A stretch of DNA of 64,000 bases from Gluconacetobacter asukensis (GTDB lineage: Bacteria; Pseudomonadota; Alphaproteobacteria; Acetobacterales; Acetobacteraceae). Location of the stretch: contig NZ_JABEQE010000004.1 in assembly GCF_014174375.1 (NCBI RefSeq), positions 186,001-250,000 on the forward strand. Direction: 5' to 3'. The translations under genes were made by a program, and so were the position numbers. Positions 26,304 to 34,409 of this stretch are shown here, one piece after another. The notes below the pieces were generated by a model that saw only the letters and a program-made list of their open reading frames with translations, made no database searches and was not told the origin of the DNA. The first letter of the stretch is position 1. Each line of letters opens with the position of its first letter.

Positions 26304-26561
26304 ATGGCAGGATTGGTGATTCCGGCGCATCTGGGGGCGCATCTGGGGTTGGGGCGGCGTAGCTGCCGCCAGTGCCGCCATCATGGCGTGGAGGGCGGCG
26401 ATGTGGTGTGCCGGCGTTATCCGCCGCAGGTGACGGTGGTGCTGGTGCCGCAGGGGGCGCCGCGCGTGGGGCAACTGGCGCCGCAGCCTTTTGCCACCTT
26501 TCCGCCGGTGGTGCCCGAGCATGTGTGCGGCGAGTTCTCGCCCGGCGGCGAGGGGGGCTGA
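26304..26561 (+). CDS. Small Cys/His-rich phage protein
   Basis: An 85-residue protein placed between terL (one base away) and the portal gene (two bases away). It contains SCRQCRHHG..GGDVVCRRYPPQVTVV, a possible zinc-knuckle. No family is recognised. The ATG at 26304 directly follows the terL stop. The tight spacing on both sides makes it a likely translated gene rather than a gap. Possibly a packaging or portal accessory; unknown. Confidence 0.6.
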   Translation: MAGLVIPAHLGAHLGLGRRSCRQCRHHGVEGGDVVCRRYPPQVTVVLVPQGAPRVGQLAPQPFATFPPVVPEHVCGEFSPGGEGG

Positions 26562-26563
26562 AC

Positions 26564-28456
26564 ATGGATGCGGCGGAGCGGGATGGACCCGACATGGATC
26601 TGGCGGAGCGGCTGCGGCGCTGGATCGAGATCGCGAATATTGCGGAGGAGCTGGACGAGGCGACGCACGGGCGGGTGGCGGACCGGGTGGCGCGCGACTG
26701 GCGGGCCGACGAGGCCACGCGGGCCGAGTGGAAGGAGAATTGCCGCCGCTGGCTGGATCTGGCGCAGCAGGTGGCCGAGCCCAAGACCTATCCCTGGCCG
26801 GGGGCGTCGAACGTCATCTATCCGCTGCTGACGGTGGCGGCGGTGCAGTTTGCAGCAAGAGCCTATCCGGGCATCGTGCGTGACCGGGACGTGGTGCGGG
26901 GCACCGTGCTGGGGGACGATTCCGGTGTGCCGGTGCCCGATCCGCTGCGGCCGGGGCAGGTCTTGATGGGGCCGGATGGCGGGCCGTTGTGGCTGGTGCC
27001 GCCGGGGGCGAAGCGGGCGCGGGCGACGGCGATCGGCCGGCATATGAGCTGGCAGTTGCTGGACGAAATGGCGGAGTGGGAGGAGCAGACCGACAAGTTG
27101 CTGCTGAAGCTCTCCATTGTCGGCACCATGTTCCGCAAGACCTATTTCGACCCGGCGTTGCAGCGTAATGTCAGCGAGACGGTCGACCCCATGCGGCTGT
27201 GCATCGATTACCACGCCAAATCCTTCGCCACCGCGCCGCGGATTACCGAGGAGATCGACCTTTATCCTTGGGAGATCGAGGAGCGGATTCGGGCCGGGCT
27301 GTTCCTGGAGCAGGATTATGGCGGCAATCATGAGGCCGGCGAGGACAGCGATGCGCCGGTGACGTTCCTGGAGCAGCATCGGCGGCTGGATCTGGATGGG
27401 GACGGGTATGCCGAGCCCTATATCGTGACCATTGCCCGCGATTCGGGCCGGCTGGCGCGCATTGCCGCCGGGTTCGACATGGATGGGGTGATGTTCGATG
27501 CGCAGGATCATCGCATCCGGCGGATCGAGGCAGTGTCGTATTACACCAAATTCTCCTTTATCCCGTCGCCGGATTCCGCGATCTACGATATCGGGTTCGG
27601 CACCTTGCTGCATCCGCTGAATGCGGCGGTGAATACCAGCCTGAACCAGATGTTCGATGCCGCGCATCTGGCCAATGCCGGCGGCGGCTTTGTCGGCTCG
27701 GGCATGTCGCTGAACAGTGGGTCGGTGCGCTTTCAGGTCGGCGAATACAAGGTGGTGAATACGCCGGGTGCCACGTTGCGCGAGAATCTGGTGCCGTTGC
27801 AGTTTCCGGGGCCCAATCCGGTGCTGTTTCAGCTTCTGGGGTTTCTGGTCGATGCCGGGCGGGAGATTGCGTCGGTCAAGGATATCCTTTCCGGGGCCAT
27901 GCCGGGTGGGAATGTGTCCGGCGTGCTGGGGCTCGCGGTGATCCAGCAGGGGCTGAAAGTGTTCAGTGCCATCTTCAAGCGGATTCATCGCAGTCTGGGC
28001 GGGGAGTTTCGCAAGCTCTACCGGCTGAACCGGCTGTATCTGCCCGATGAATCCGGCTTTCGGGACGGCAGTGCGTTCTTTCGCGTCACCCGTGCCGATT
28101 ACGAGCAGGGGGGCGGGGTGGAGCCGGTGTCGGACCCCGAGATCGTCACCGACATGCAGCAACTGGCGCGCGCCAATTTCCTGCTCGCCTTCAAGGACGA
28201 TTCCTGGTGCGACGGGCATGAAATTCGCCGCCGTGCCTTCGAGGCTGCTGCCATCGGGATGGTGGACAAGGTGTTGCGGCCGACGCCGGTACCCGATCCG
28301 GCGGCGATGGCGCGGGCGGCGGATCTGGATCTGCGCGCGAAGCGTGAGGCGCGGGAGATGGAGATGCGGGTGGGGAGCGAGGCGGTGGAACAGGTCTCGA
28401 CGCTGGCTGAGGCGGCTTTGCGGTTGGCGCAGGCTCGGAAGGTGGAGCGGGAGTGA
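26564..28456 (+). CDS. Phage portal protein (podovirus type)
   Basis: A 630-residue portal. The N-terminal part has RRWLDLAQQVAEPKTYPWPGASNVIYPLLTVAAVQFAARAYPGIV, a pattern common to P22/N4-like portals, followed by mixed alpha-beta clip and stem regions (SPDSAIYDIGFGTLLHPLNAAVNTSLNQMFDAAHLANAGGGF) and an alpha-helical C-terminus rich in Arg, Glu and Ala. It forms the dodecameric channel in the capsid vertex and docks the terminase. The ATG at 26564 follows the small gene's stop. The gene ends just before an AT-rich hairpin element. Confidence 0.75.
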   Translation: MDAAERDGPDMDLAERLRRWIEIANIAEELDEATHGRVADRVARDWRADEATRAEWKENCRRWLDLAQQVAEPKTYPWPGASNVIYPLLTVAAVQFAARAYPGIVRDRDVVRGTVLGDDSGVPVPDPLRPGQVLMGPDGGPLWLVPPGAKRARATAIGRHMSWQLLDEMAEWEEQTDKLLLKLSIVGTMFRKTYFDPALQRNVSETVDPMRLCIDYHAKSFATAPRITEEIDLYPWEIEERIRAGLFLEQDYGGNHEAGEDSDAPVTFLEQHRRLDLDGDGYAEPYIVTIARDSGRLARIAAGFDMDGVMFDAQDHRIRRIEAVSYYTKFSFIPSPDSAIYDIGFGTLLHPLNAAVNTSLNQMFDAAHLANAGGGFVGSGMSLNSGSVRFQVGEYKVVNTPGATLRENLVPLQFPGPNPVLFQLLGFLVDAGREIASVKDILSGAMPGGNVSGVLGLAVIQQGLKVFSAIFKRIHRSLGGEFRKLYRLNRLYLPDESGFRDGSAFFRVTRADYEQGGGVEPVSDPEIVTDMQQLARANFLLAFKDDSWCDGHEIRRRAFEAAAIGMVDKVLRPTPVPDPAAMARAADLDLRAKREAREMEMRVGSEAVEQVSTLAEAALRLAQARKVERE

Positions 28457-28460
28457 GGAT

Positions 28461-28663
28461 GTTCTTTTTTTGAAAAAAAAGAACCAAAAAAACTTCTGAT
28501 CTGTTGGGTTCGGTGGGGTTGGTGGGTTGGGTGGAGATGCCCGGTTTATTCTTGTGATTTAAAAATACAAGACTATCGATTTTTAGGAATACTCCCTCTC
28601 CATCCTGATGCTATCGAGAAACGTCGAAAAGTCTTTTTGCTTCTTTTTCTTCAGAAAAAGAAG
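28461..28663 (+). repeat. AT-rich twin-hairpin element, copy A (long form)
   Basis: A left hairpin (28461-28484, GTTC...GAAC arms with T/A runs) and a right hairpin (28640-28663, CTTC...GAAG arms) bracket about 155 nt. The core from GATTTTTAGGAATACTCC through ATGCTATCGAGAAACG to the right hairpin is nearly identical to copy B at 30954. Base composition is far lower in GC than the phage genes. It contains no gene. Confidence 0.8.
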
Positions 28664-28690
28664 AAGACCCACAGAAAAGGAACACCCCCG

Positions 28691-28975
28691 ATGGAGCAGC
28701 GTCAGGCGATGTTGGAGGATCTGTCGGAGGAGGCGTTTCTGGCCTGGCGGCATCATCCGGTGACGCGGGCGGTGCGTCTGTTTCTGACGGATTATGGCGA
28801 GAGCATCGAGCAGCGGATGCTGGGCCAGTGGCGGGCGGGGACGATTACGCTGGCGCAGGAGCATGAGGCGCGGGGCCGGGCGGCGCTGGCGGCCGAGATG
28901 GCCGAGCTGCGATGGGCGGCGATGCGGGCGTTTTACGGTCAGGGGTCGGGAGAGAAGGAGGCGGGTGATGCGTGA
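28691..28975 (+). CDS. Small phage protein upstream of the GroES-like gene
   Basis: A 94-residue, mainly helical protein (MEQRQAMLEDLSEEAFLAWRHHPVTRAVRLFLTDYGESIEQRML..) with no recognised domain. AAGGA precedes the ATG at 28691. It overlaps the GroES-like start by eight bases, so the two are translationally coupled and probably work together. Its WRHHP and LFLTDYG pattern is seen in uncharacterised podovirus head genes as far as I recall. Function unknown. Confidence 0.65.
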   Translation: MEQRQAMLEDLSEEAFLAWRHHPVTRAVRLFLTDYGESIEQRMLGQWRAGTITLAQEHEARGRAALAAEMAELRWAAMRAFYGQGSGEKEAGDA

Positions 28976-29381
28976 GGGACGCATTCTGAAATTCGACCAG
29001 CAGGAATTCGTGGTTTCGGACTGGGATGGGGTGAATCGGGCGGGATATGTGCCGCTGGACGACAAGATCCTGGTGCTGGCGGATGTGCATGCCGAGATGA
29101 CCAGCGGGGCGGTGCAGTTGCCGGCGGAATATGTGGAGCGCCAGACGCTGGCGGCCGAGCATGGGACGGTGATTGCGGTGGGGCCGGCGGCATTTCGCTG
29201 GAACGATGATGGCACGCGGCAGTGGGTGGGAACGATTCCGGCGGCGGGGGATCGGGTTTATTTCGAACGCTATGCCGGGCAGCTGCTGAAGGGTGAAGAT
29301 GGGCGGCTGTACCGGCTGATGTCGCAGCGCTGTATTGCCGCGATTGCGGCGGTGGCGAAGCAGGAGGGAGAGCTTGCATGA
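28968..29381 (+). CDS. Phage-encoded GroES-like co-chaperonin
   Basis: A 137-residue protein whose residues from about 35 on align with the Cpn10 fold: PLDDKILVLADVHAEMTSGAVQLPAEYVE, then AEHGTVIAVGP, GDRVYFERYAGQLLK and a final LYRLMSQRCIAAI, which mirrors the GroES pattern V-[GEV]-AVG-GD-V-F..YG..IMSESDILA. The N-terminal 30 residues are an extra arm. It would cap the host GroEL to fold the capsid protein, like T4 gp31. Overlaps at both ends (8 bp upstream, ATGA downstream to scaffold) tie it to head assembly. Confidence 0.8.
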   Translation: MREGRILKFDQQEFVVSDWDGVNRAGYVPLDDKILVLADVHAEMTSGAVQLPAEYVERQTLAAEHGTVIAVGPAAFRWNDDGTRQWVGTIPAAGDRVYFERYAGQLLKGEDGRLYRLMSQRCIAAIAAVAKQEGELA

Positions 29382-30286
29382 CGGACGAGCGCGAAGAGGG
29401 CGTGGCGCTGCACGCGGAGGCCGAGGGCCACGAGCCGGTGGCCGATGCGCCCGAGGCCGTGACGCCTGTCGAGGGGGATGCGGAGGTCGAGGCGCAGGCG
29501 CGGCGGATGGGCTGGGTGCCGCGGGACGATTTTCGGGGTGATGTGGAGAAATGGCGGCCGGCGCGGGATTTTCTCGATCGGGGGATGACGCTTCTGCCGG
29601 TGTTGCAGCAGCAATATCGGGCGTTGGATGGGCGTTATGCCACCATGCAGGCGCAGTTGCGCGACAGCCAGAAGGCGCTTGCCGATCTGACGGAGCGCAC
29701 GCGGCGGGCCGACGAGCGGGCGTATCAGCGTGCGGTGCGCGATATCGAGGGCCGGCGGCAGGCGGCGGTGGCCAGTGGCGACACGACGGCGTTTGCGGTG
29801 GCGGAACGGGATTTGCAGGATCTGCGCGATACGGCGCCGCTGCCGGCGGCGCGGGTGGAGGCACCGCCGGCCCCGGCCCCGGCACCGGTGGAGCGGGTGG
29901 AGAGCATGCCGACGGAGATTATGGATTTCGTGCAGGCGAATCCGTGGTTTTCGCGCGATGCGGAGGCGCGGCAGGATGCGATTGCGATCCAGTCGGCGGT
30001 GGATCGGCAGCATCCGGGGTTGAGCCTGGCGGAGCGGCTGGAGATCACGCGGCGCAAGGTGCGGCAGTTGCATCCGGCCCTGTTCGAGAACAGGCGCCGG
30101 GAGGCGCCGCCGCCGGTGAGTCCGTCGCGGGGTGAGGGCGGGCGCGGGGGAAATCCGCGCGGGTTCGAGGCGCTGCCGGCGGAGGCGCGGCGGGAATATG
30201 ACCGTTATGCCCGCGCGCTGGCGGGCAAGGGCAAGCCGCTGACGAAGGACGAATGGGCCGGATATTATTGGGAGAACGACGCATGA
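29378..30286 (+). CDS. Putative phage scaffolding/head-assembly protein
   Basis: A 302-residue, highly charged, coiled-coil-rich protein with RDFLDRGMTLLPVLQQQYRALDGRYATMQAQLRDSQKALADLTERTRRADERA, a Pro/Ala linker and a basic C-terminal half. This composition and the position before the capsid gene fit a scaffold; the RMGWVPRDDFRGD..KWRPARDFLDRG start recurs in scaffold-like proteins of related podoviruses. It overlaps the GroES-like gene by four bases and the next gene by four. No protease domain is seen. Confidence 0.6.
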   Translation: MTDEREEGVALHAEAEGHEPVADAPEAVTPVEGDAEVEAQARRMGWVPRDDFRGDVEKWRPARDFLDRGMTLLPVLQQQYRALDGRYATMQAQLRDSQKALADLTERTRRADERAYQRAVRDIEGRRQAAVASGDTTAFAVAERDLQDLRDTAPLPAARVEAPPAPAPAPVERVESMPTEIMDFVQANPWFSRDAEARQDAIAIQSAVDRQHPGLSLAERLEITRRKVRQLHPALFENRRREAPPPVSPSRGEGGRGGNPRGFEALPAEARREYDRYARALAGKGKPLTKDEWAGYYWENDA

Positions 30287-30777
30287 GCGACGAAACACGC
30301 GGGCGCGTGCCGCTGAACGAGGCGGCGCGGAGCCGTGTCGCCCAGAATGTTGCATCGGGTGCTGCGCCGGGGGTGGGTTCTGGCAGGCATGTGGCCTCGC
30401 GCCGGCCGTTCGGGCTGCGGGAGCAGAAGCTGGCCTATCCGGATCGGGAAGGGTACCACCGGCACTGGTTCAATGACGAGCCGGGGCGGATCGCGCGGGC
30501 CGGGGATGCGGGCTACAAGCAGGTTCTGGATGAATCCGGAAAACCCGTGAGCATGACCGTGGGTGTCGCGCGTGGCGGCGGGGCGCAGATTGCGTATCTG
30601 ATGGAAATCCCGGCCGAATGGTATCGGGAAGATATGGCGGCGCAGGAATCGGGGCATCGGGAATTGATGGAGCAGATCCGGGAAGGCCGTGTGCCCGGTG
30701 GCCCCACGGGCGCGGACCGGCAGGCGCAGTATGTGCCGCGGGATGTGGGGATTTCGATCCGGGAAGAGCGACGCTAG
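30283..30777 (+). CDS. Hypothetical phage head protein
   Basis: A 164-residue protein coupled to the scaffold gene by an ATGA overlap. It has FGLREQKLAYPDREGYHRHWFNDEPGRIARAGDAGYKQVLDESGKPVSMTVG, a pattern I associate with uncharacterised phage head proteins that include a YHRHWFND motif, and ends in a polar segment (PTGADRQAQYVPRDVGISIREE). No domain is assigned. Position before the capsid suggests a head-assembly or maturation role. A hairpin element follows. Confidence 0.6.
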   Translation: MSDETRGRVPLNEAARSRVAQNVASGAAPGVGSGRHVASRRPFGLREQKLAYPDREGYHRHWFNDEPGRIARAGDAGYKQVLDESGKPVSMTVGVARGGGAQIAYLMEIPAEWYREDMAAQESGHRELMEQIREGRVPGGPTGADRQAQYVPRDVGISIREERR

Positions 30778-30953
30778 GCGTCTGGTTGTAAATGCGCGCT
30801 GGTGGCGATCCGACGCGCGTTTCCTGTGCTTCGGTGCTCACGGCCATATAGGCCGCTCCGCTTCGGTGCTCGGAAACACACGACGGGCGCGGCCCGTAGC
30901 GGGCCGCTCTCGCTCACCAGCCCACATTTCCAACCAGACTCCAGGAGTAGGGC
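30778..30953 (+). repeat. Gene-free stretch with GC-rich palindromic repeats
   Basis: CTTCGGTGCTC occurs twice (around 30831 and 30863) and bracket a short palindrome (GGCC..TATA..GGCC). GCTGGTG..CACCAGC pair over longer range (about 30799 and 30916). This looks like a dispersed intergenic unit of acetic acid bacteria rather than a phage gene. Together with the element at 30954-31151 it fills the 459-bp gap before the next gene; no open frame here is convincing. Confidence 0.45.
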
Positions 30954-31151
30954 GTTCTTTTTTGAAAAAAAGAACCAAAAAACTTTTTGGATTTTGGGTT
31001 CGGTTTCTCGTGGTGAGGCAGGGTCTGGAATGGGGTCCTGATTATTTTAATATAGTAAAACTATGGATTTTTAGGAATACTCCCTCTCCATCCATATGCT
31101 ATCGAGAAACGACTGAAAGTCTTTTTGCTTCTTTTTCTTCAGAAAAAGAAG
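30954..31151 (+). repeat. AT-rich twin-hairpin element, copy B (long form)
   Basis: The left hairpin (30954-30975) and right hairpin (31128-31151) match those of copy A. The shared core includes GATTTTTAGGAATACTCC and ATGCTATCGAGAAACG, with only a few differences from copy A. It lies in the same orientation as copy A, 2.5 kb away. Confidence 0.8.
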
Positions 31152-31236
31152 AGTTCAGGCAGCACAAACAGGCAAGGCCGATTCGGCGGGCGCATGGCGT
31201 GCCTGCCGCCTTTTCACCCGTGCAGAGGTCTGCCCG

Positions 31237-31830
31237 ATGAATTCCAATGCTCCATTTGGCCTGCGGCCGATGGCTTATGCGTCCGGTGCGCCGTATGCCG
31301 GCGGCGTGCAGGTTTACTATGTGCCGGCGAGCAACCCCACGCCGTTGTTTCTGGGTGACCCGCTGGTGGTTCTGCCGGGGGCGGATGCCAATGGCGTGCC
31401 GGCGGTGGGGATTGCCACGGCCGGGGCGTCTGGCCTGGTGACCGGGGCGATGCAGGGCATTGCCAGCAATGCGGGCGAGCTGGTGGTGCCGCTGTTGCAG
31501 AACCAGGCGCCGTATCTGCCGGCGGGGCAGGCGGCCTATGTGTATGTGGCCGACGATCCGAATCTGGTCTTTGCGGTGCAGGAGGATTCGGTGGGCGGTG
31601 CGCTGCCGGCCGGTGCGGTGTCGGGCAATGTCAACCTGGTGGCGGGGGCGGGATCGACCGTGTCGGCGCAGTCCGGGTGGCAGATCCAGTCGAGCAGCGC
31701 GGGGACGCTGGCGACCGGGCAGATGCGCATTCTGCGGGCGTATCAGGCGATCGACAATGCGATCGGCGCCAACGCGAAATGGCTGTGCCGCATCAATCTT
31801 CATTCCATCACCAGCACGCTTGGCGTCTGA
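31237..31830 (+). CDS. Phage structural protein before the capsid gene
   Basis: A 197-residue, Gly/Ala/Val-rich, mostly beta protein (MNSNAPFGLRPMAYASGAPYAGGVQVYYVPASNPTPLFLGDPLVVL..) encoded 12 bases before the capsid gene. The composition and position fit a head decoration or stabilisation protein. Repeated short beta units (GDPLVV, VVPLLQ, AAYVYV, NLVFAV) suggest a trimer-forming barrel. No named family was recognised. The ATG at 31237 starts the first gene after the hairpin element. Confidence 0.6.
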   Translation: MNSNAPFGLRPMAYASGAPYAGGVQVYYVPASNPTPLFLGDPLVVLPGADANGVPAVGIATAGASGLVTGAMQGIASNAGELVVPLLQNQAPYLPAGQAAYVYVADDPNLVFAVQEDSVGGALPAGAVSGNVNLVAGAGSTVSAQSGWQIQSSSAGTLATGQMRILRAYQAIDNAIGANAKWLCRINLHSITSTLGV

Positions 31831-31842
31831 GGAGTCTGTTCA

Positions 31843-32751
31843 ATGGCCGTAATTACGACGGGCGCGCACCCCAAGGCTCTCTGGCCCGGTATCAAGGCGT
31901 GGTGGGGGCGCAGCTATGACGAGCATCGCGTCGAATATCTGGATCTGTTCGACAAGCAGACGTCGGACAAGGCGTATGAGGAGGAGGTCGAGATTACCGG
32001 CTTCGGCCTGGCGCCGGTGAAGCCGCAGGGGCAGCAGATCTATTACGACACGGAAGCGCAGGGTGCGGTCAGCCGCTTTACGCATGTGGCGTATGCGCTC
32101 GGCTATATCGTGACCTATGAGGAGCTGCGCGACAATCTGTATGAGGCGGTGTCGAAGCGCCGGGCCGCGCAGCTGGCGTTTTCGATGCGCCAGACCAAGG
32201 AAAACGTGCTGGCCGGCATTTACAACATGGCGTTTTCGGCCAGTGCGCTGGGGGGTGACGGGGCGCCGCTGATTTCGGCCAGTCATCCGACGCTGGCGGG
32301 CAGCCAGTCGAACCTGCTGGGGACGGCGGCCGATCTGTCGGAGGCGGCGATCGAGGATCTGACGGTGCAGATCATGCAGTGTCAGAACAACCGGGGGATG
32401 CGGATTTCGGCGCTGCCGCGTACGCTCAATGTGCCCTCGGCGCTGTGGTTCGAGGCCAACCGGGTGTGCAATTCGGTGCTGCAGAACGATACGGCGAACA
32501 ATGCGATCAACGTGCTGCGCGCCACCAACGCGTTCCCCGAAGGCATCAAGCTGAACCATTACTTCACTAGCCAGACGGCGTGGTTCATCCGGACCAATGT
32601 GCCGAATTCGCTGACCTATTATGAGCGCGATCCGATCTCGTTCGATCAGGACAATGATTTCGACACAAGGAATGCCAAGGCGGCCTGTTATGAGCGCTAT
32701 TCCGGCTATTGGGCGGATTGGCGGGGGCTGTATGGGACGCCTGGCGTTTAA
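31843..32751 (+). CDS. Major capsid protein (putative)
   Basis: A 302-residue protein resembling HK97-fold capsid proteins of the Mu gpT-like group: VEYLDLFDKQTSDKAYEEEVEITGFGLAPVKPQGQQIYYDTEAQG (N-arm), YALGYIVTYEELRDNLYEAVSKRRAAQLAFSMRQTKENVLAGIYNMAF (spine-helix-like), then a beta-rich domain ending YWADWRGLYGTPGV. It is the only protein in the cassette with the right size, position and composition. It follows the beta-rich head protein and would be folded with help from the GroES-like protein. Confidence 0.7.
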   Translation: MAVITTGAHPKALWPGIKAWWGRSYDEHRVEYLDLFDKQTSDKAYEEEVEITGFGLAPVKPQGQQIYYDTEAQGAVSRFTHVAYALGYIVTYEELRDNLYEAVSKRRAAQLAFSMRQTKENVLAGIYNMAFSASALGGDGAPLISASHPTLAGSQSNLLGTAADLSEAAIEDLTVQIMQCQNNRGMRISALPRTLNVPSALWFEANRVCNSVLQNDTANNAINVLRATNAFPEGIKLNHYFTSQTAWFIRTNVPNSLTYYERDPISFDQDNDFDTRNAKAACYERYSGYWADWRGLYGTPGV

Positions 32752-32757
32752 GGTTCT

Positions 32758-32877
32758 CTTCTTTTTCTGAAGAAAAAGAAGCAAAAAGGCTTTTGTTCGT
32801 TTGGTGTTGTACGGGCGGGTAAAAGTCTTTTTCTTAAATGATCAAAAGTTTTTTGGTTCTTTTTTTCAAAAAAGAAC
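32758..32877 (-). repeat. AT-rich twin-hairpin element, copy C (short, inverted)
   Basis: The same two hairpins as copies A and B but in reverse order: CTTC...GAAG arms at 32758-32781 and GTTC...GAAC arms at 32856-32877. The middle is short (about 75 nt) and lacks the ATGCTATCGAGAAACG core. It starts seven bases after the capsid stop. Confidence 0.75.
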
Positions 32878-32903
32878 AGAACGCTGACAATGGAGCAATC
32901 CTC

Positions 32904-33050
32904 ATGACCAAACGCAAACTGACTCCTCCGACTCCCCGCCGTCCGGCCGTGGTGGAGGTGCATCACCATTATCACGGCACCACGCAGGCACCCGCCGAGG
33001 CGAAGACCGTGCCGGTACGCCGCAAGCCGGCGGCGACGCGTCGGGGCTGA
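32904..33050 (+). CDS. Small basic His-rich phage protein
   Basis: A 48-residue basic protein (MTKRKLTPPTPRRPAVVEVHHHYHG..RRKPAATRRG) after the capsid gene and its element. GGAG lies eight bases before the ATG at 32904. Low complexity and a HHHYH cluster hint at metal or nucleic-acid contact, but no function can be assigned. It is short enough to be missed by gene callers. Confidence 0.45.
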   Translation: MTKRKLTPPTPRRPAVVEVHHHYHGTTQAPAEAKTVPVRRKPAATRRG

Positions 33051-33104
33051 CGGGGTGGGCGCGGCCGATGGGGCCGGCTGCGCCCTGATGCGGGGAGGGA
33101 CGGC

Positions 33105-33512
33105 ATGGCGGATGTGACGACTGTTCAGGTGATCGCGAATGGTCCGCGTAATCTGGTCTTGCGCGTGACGGATGTCAGCGATGGGACCGGGCTGGCGGCG
33201 ATGAAGATCGTGGATGCGCAATCCATGGCTTTTTCGGTCGGCGGGGCGGTGCCGGGGGTGCATCTGACGGTGCGGCGCATTGCCTATGACGTGCATGGGA
33301 TGGTGGCGCGGCTGCAATGGGAGGCGACGGAGCCGGTGGATCTGGCGACGTTGTCGGGCTTTGGGCATCTCGATTTTCGTCGGTTTCAGGGCGTTCCCAA
33401 TCCGAAAGTGGCGGGGGCGACGGGGTCGATCCTGCTGACGACGATGGGGGCCGGGGCGGGGAGTGCGGTCACGATCGTTCTTGAGATGATCAAGGGTGTG
33501 CCGCAGGCGTGA
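33105..33512 (+). CDS. Hypothetical phage structural protein
   Basis: A 135-residue beta-rich protein (MADVTTVQVIANGPRNLVLRVTDVSDGTGLAAMKIVDAQSM...) containing NLVLRVTDVSDGTG and LSGFGHLDFRRFQGVPNPKVAGATGSILL, a pattern found in uncharacterised proteins between the capsid and tail genes of related prophages. No known catalytic motif. It lies 55 bp after the small basic gene and 13 bp before the next gene. A head-completion or tail role is plausible. Confidence 0.6.
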   Translation: MADVTTVQVIANGPRNLVLRVTDVSDGTGLAAMKIVDAQSMAFSVGGAVPGVHLTVRRIAYDVHGMVARLQWEATEPVDLATLSGFGHLDFRRFQGVPNPKVAGATGSILLTTMGAGAGSAVTIVLEMIKGVPQA

Positions 33513-33525
33513 CGGGAGGAGCAGT

Positions 33526-34080
33526 GTGAGCGAGCCCTGGCGGTACCGGCCTGGCGACCATTATGTGCTGGACGATCTGTCGGGCTTCAAGATCCGGCGG
33601 TCTCGGGCACGCACCATCCCTGGCGGGCAGACCGGGCAGGCGTTGGTGGATGGAAGGCGGTGGGAGGCGCAGCAGCCGCAGGATTTCGTGCGCGGGGTGG
33701 CGGACGAGCAGAGTGTGGATGTGGCCCGGCCGCGCCAGGAGAACCGCTTTACCGTGGTGGGAACCTGCGTGGCGGCGCCCGCCGCCGCCGGGAGCGGCGT
33801 GGTGGCGGTGGCGTCCACGCTCGGTTTCGCCGTTGGCGACCGGGTTCAGATCATGTTGGACCGGGGCGAGAATGTTGCGGTTTCGATTGTGGCGATCGGT
33901 GGCGGGATGCTGACCATCGTGCCTGTTCTGCCGGGTGCGGCGGGGGTGCTGGGCGGGGGGATGGAGAACATGGTGCTGAAGATAGCGCAGGGTTCATCCT
34001 CGTCTTTTCTGATGGCGGAGGGCGGTGTGCTGCTGGGGACCGAGGACGGGCTGCTGCTGGTGCTGGAGGCCGGGGCGTGA
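33526..34080 (+). CDS. Phage structural protein with a shared beta module
   Basis: A 184-residue protein. The N-terminus (YRPGDHYVLDDLSGFKIRRSRARTIPGGQ..ALVDGRRWEAQQPQDFVRGVADEQSVDVARPRQ) resembles other phage head-tail proteins. Residues about 87-150 (GSGVVAVASTLGFAVGDRVQIMLDRGE...GGGMLTIVPVLPGAAGVLGGG) match a beta module that also occurs twice in the gp4-like protein downstream. The start is a GTG at 33526 with GGAGG just upstream. The stop overlaps the next GTG (GTGA). Function unknown. Confidence 0.65.
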   Translation: MSEPWRYRPGDHYVLDDLSGFKIRRSRARTIPGGQTGQALVDGRRWEAQQPQDFVRGVADEQSVDVARPRQENRFTVVGTCVAAPAAAGSGVVAVASTLGFAVGDRVQIMLDRGENVAVSIVAIGGGMLTIVPVLPGAAGVLGGGMENMVLKIAQGSSSSFLMAEGGVLLGTEDGLLLVLEAGA

Positions 34081-34409
34081 CGCAGGTTGCGGTATCGCAG
34101 TTGCCGGACAGCGCGGATGTGCGCAATGGCGACCTGCTGCTGGTCTCGCGCCAGAGCGGGGCCGGATGGATGAGTTGCCGGGCCGCGCTGTCCTATGTCC
34201 TGGCGTGGCTGGGGGTGGGGAAAGCCGGCGGGATCGCGCCGCTGGATGGCGAAGGCGCGCTGATGCTGAACGGGGTGGCGGCGCTGCATGTGGATGAAGG
34301 CGGCCATCTGATTTTGGACGTGGCACTGCCGACCGCGGACCCCGGTGTGAAAAACGCGCTGTGGACGCAGGGCGGTGTTCTTCTGCTTTCGGCGGGGCCG
34401 ACATCATGA
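34077..34409 (+). CDS. Small phage tail-region protein
   Basis: A 110-residue protein starting at a GTG that overlaps the previous stop (GTGA). It opens TQVAVSQLPDSADVRNGDLLLVSRQSGAGWMSCRAAL, a pattern typical of short fibre-attachment or tail-collar proteins, and ends with LSAGPTS. The next gene's ATG overlaps its stop. Its size and place suggest a link between the head-tail complex and the fibre protein downstream; no domain is recognised. Confidence 0.6.
   Translation: MTQVAVSQLPDSADVRNGDLLLVSRQSGAGWMSCRAALSYVLAWLGVGKAGGIAPLDGEGALMLNGVAALHVDEGGHLILDVALPTADPGVKNALWTQGGVLLLSAGPTS

Noticed and set aside
24503-26305. 600-codon minus-strand frame
   Set aside because: It is the complement of the large terminase gene, with biased Arg/Pro/His composition and no homology pattern.
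28457-32880. CRISPR-like repeat array from the AT hairpins
   Set aside because: The three copies are kilobases apart, differ in orientation and length, and have protein genes between them rather than spacers.
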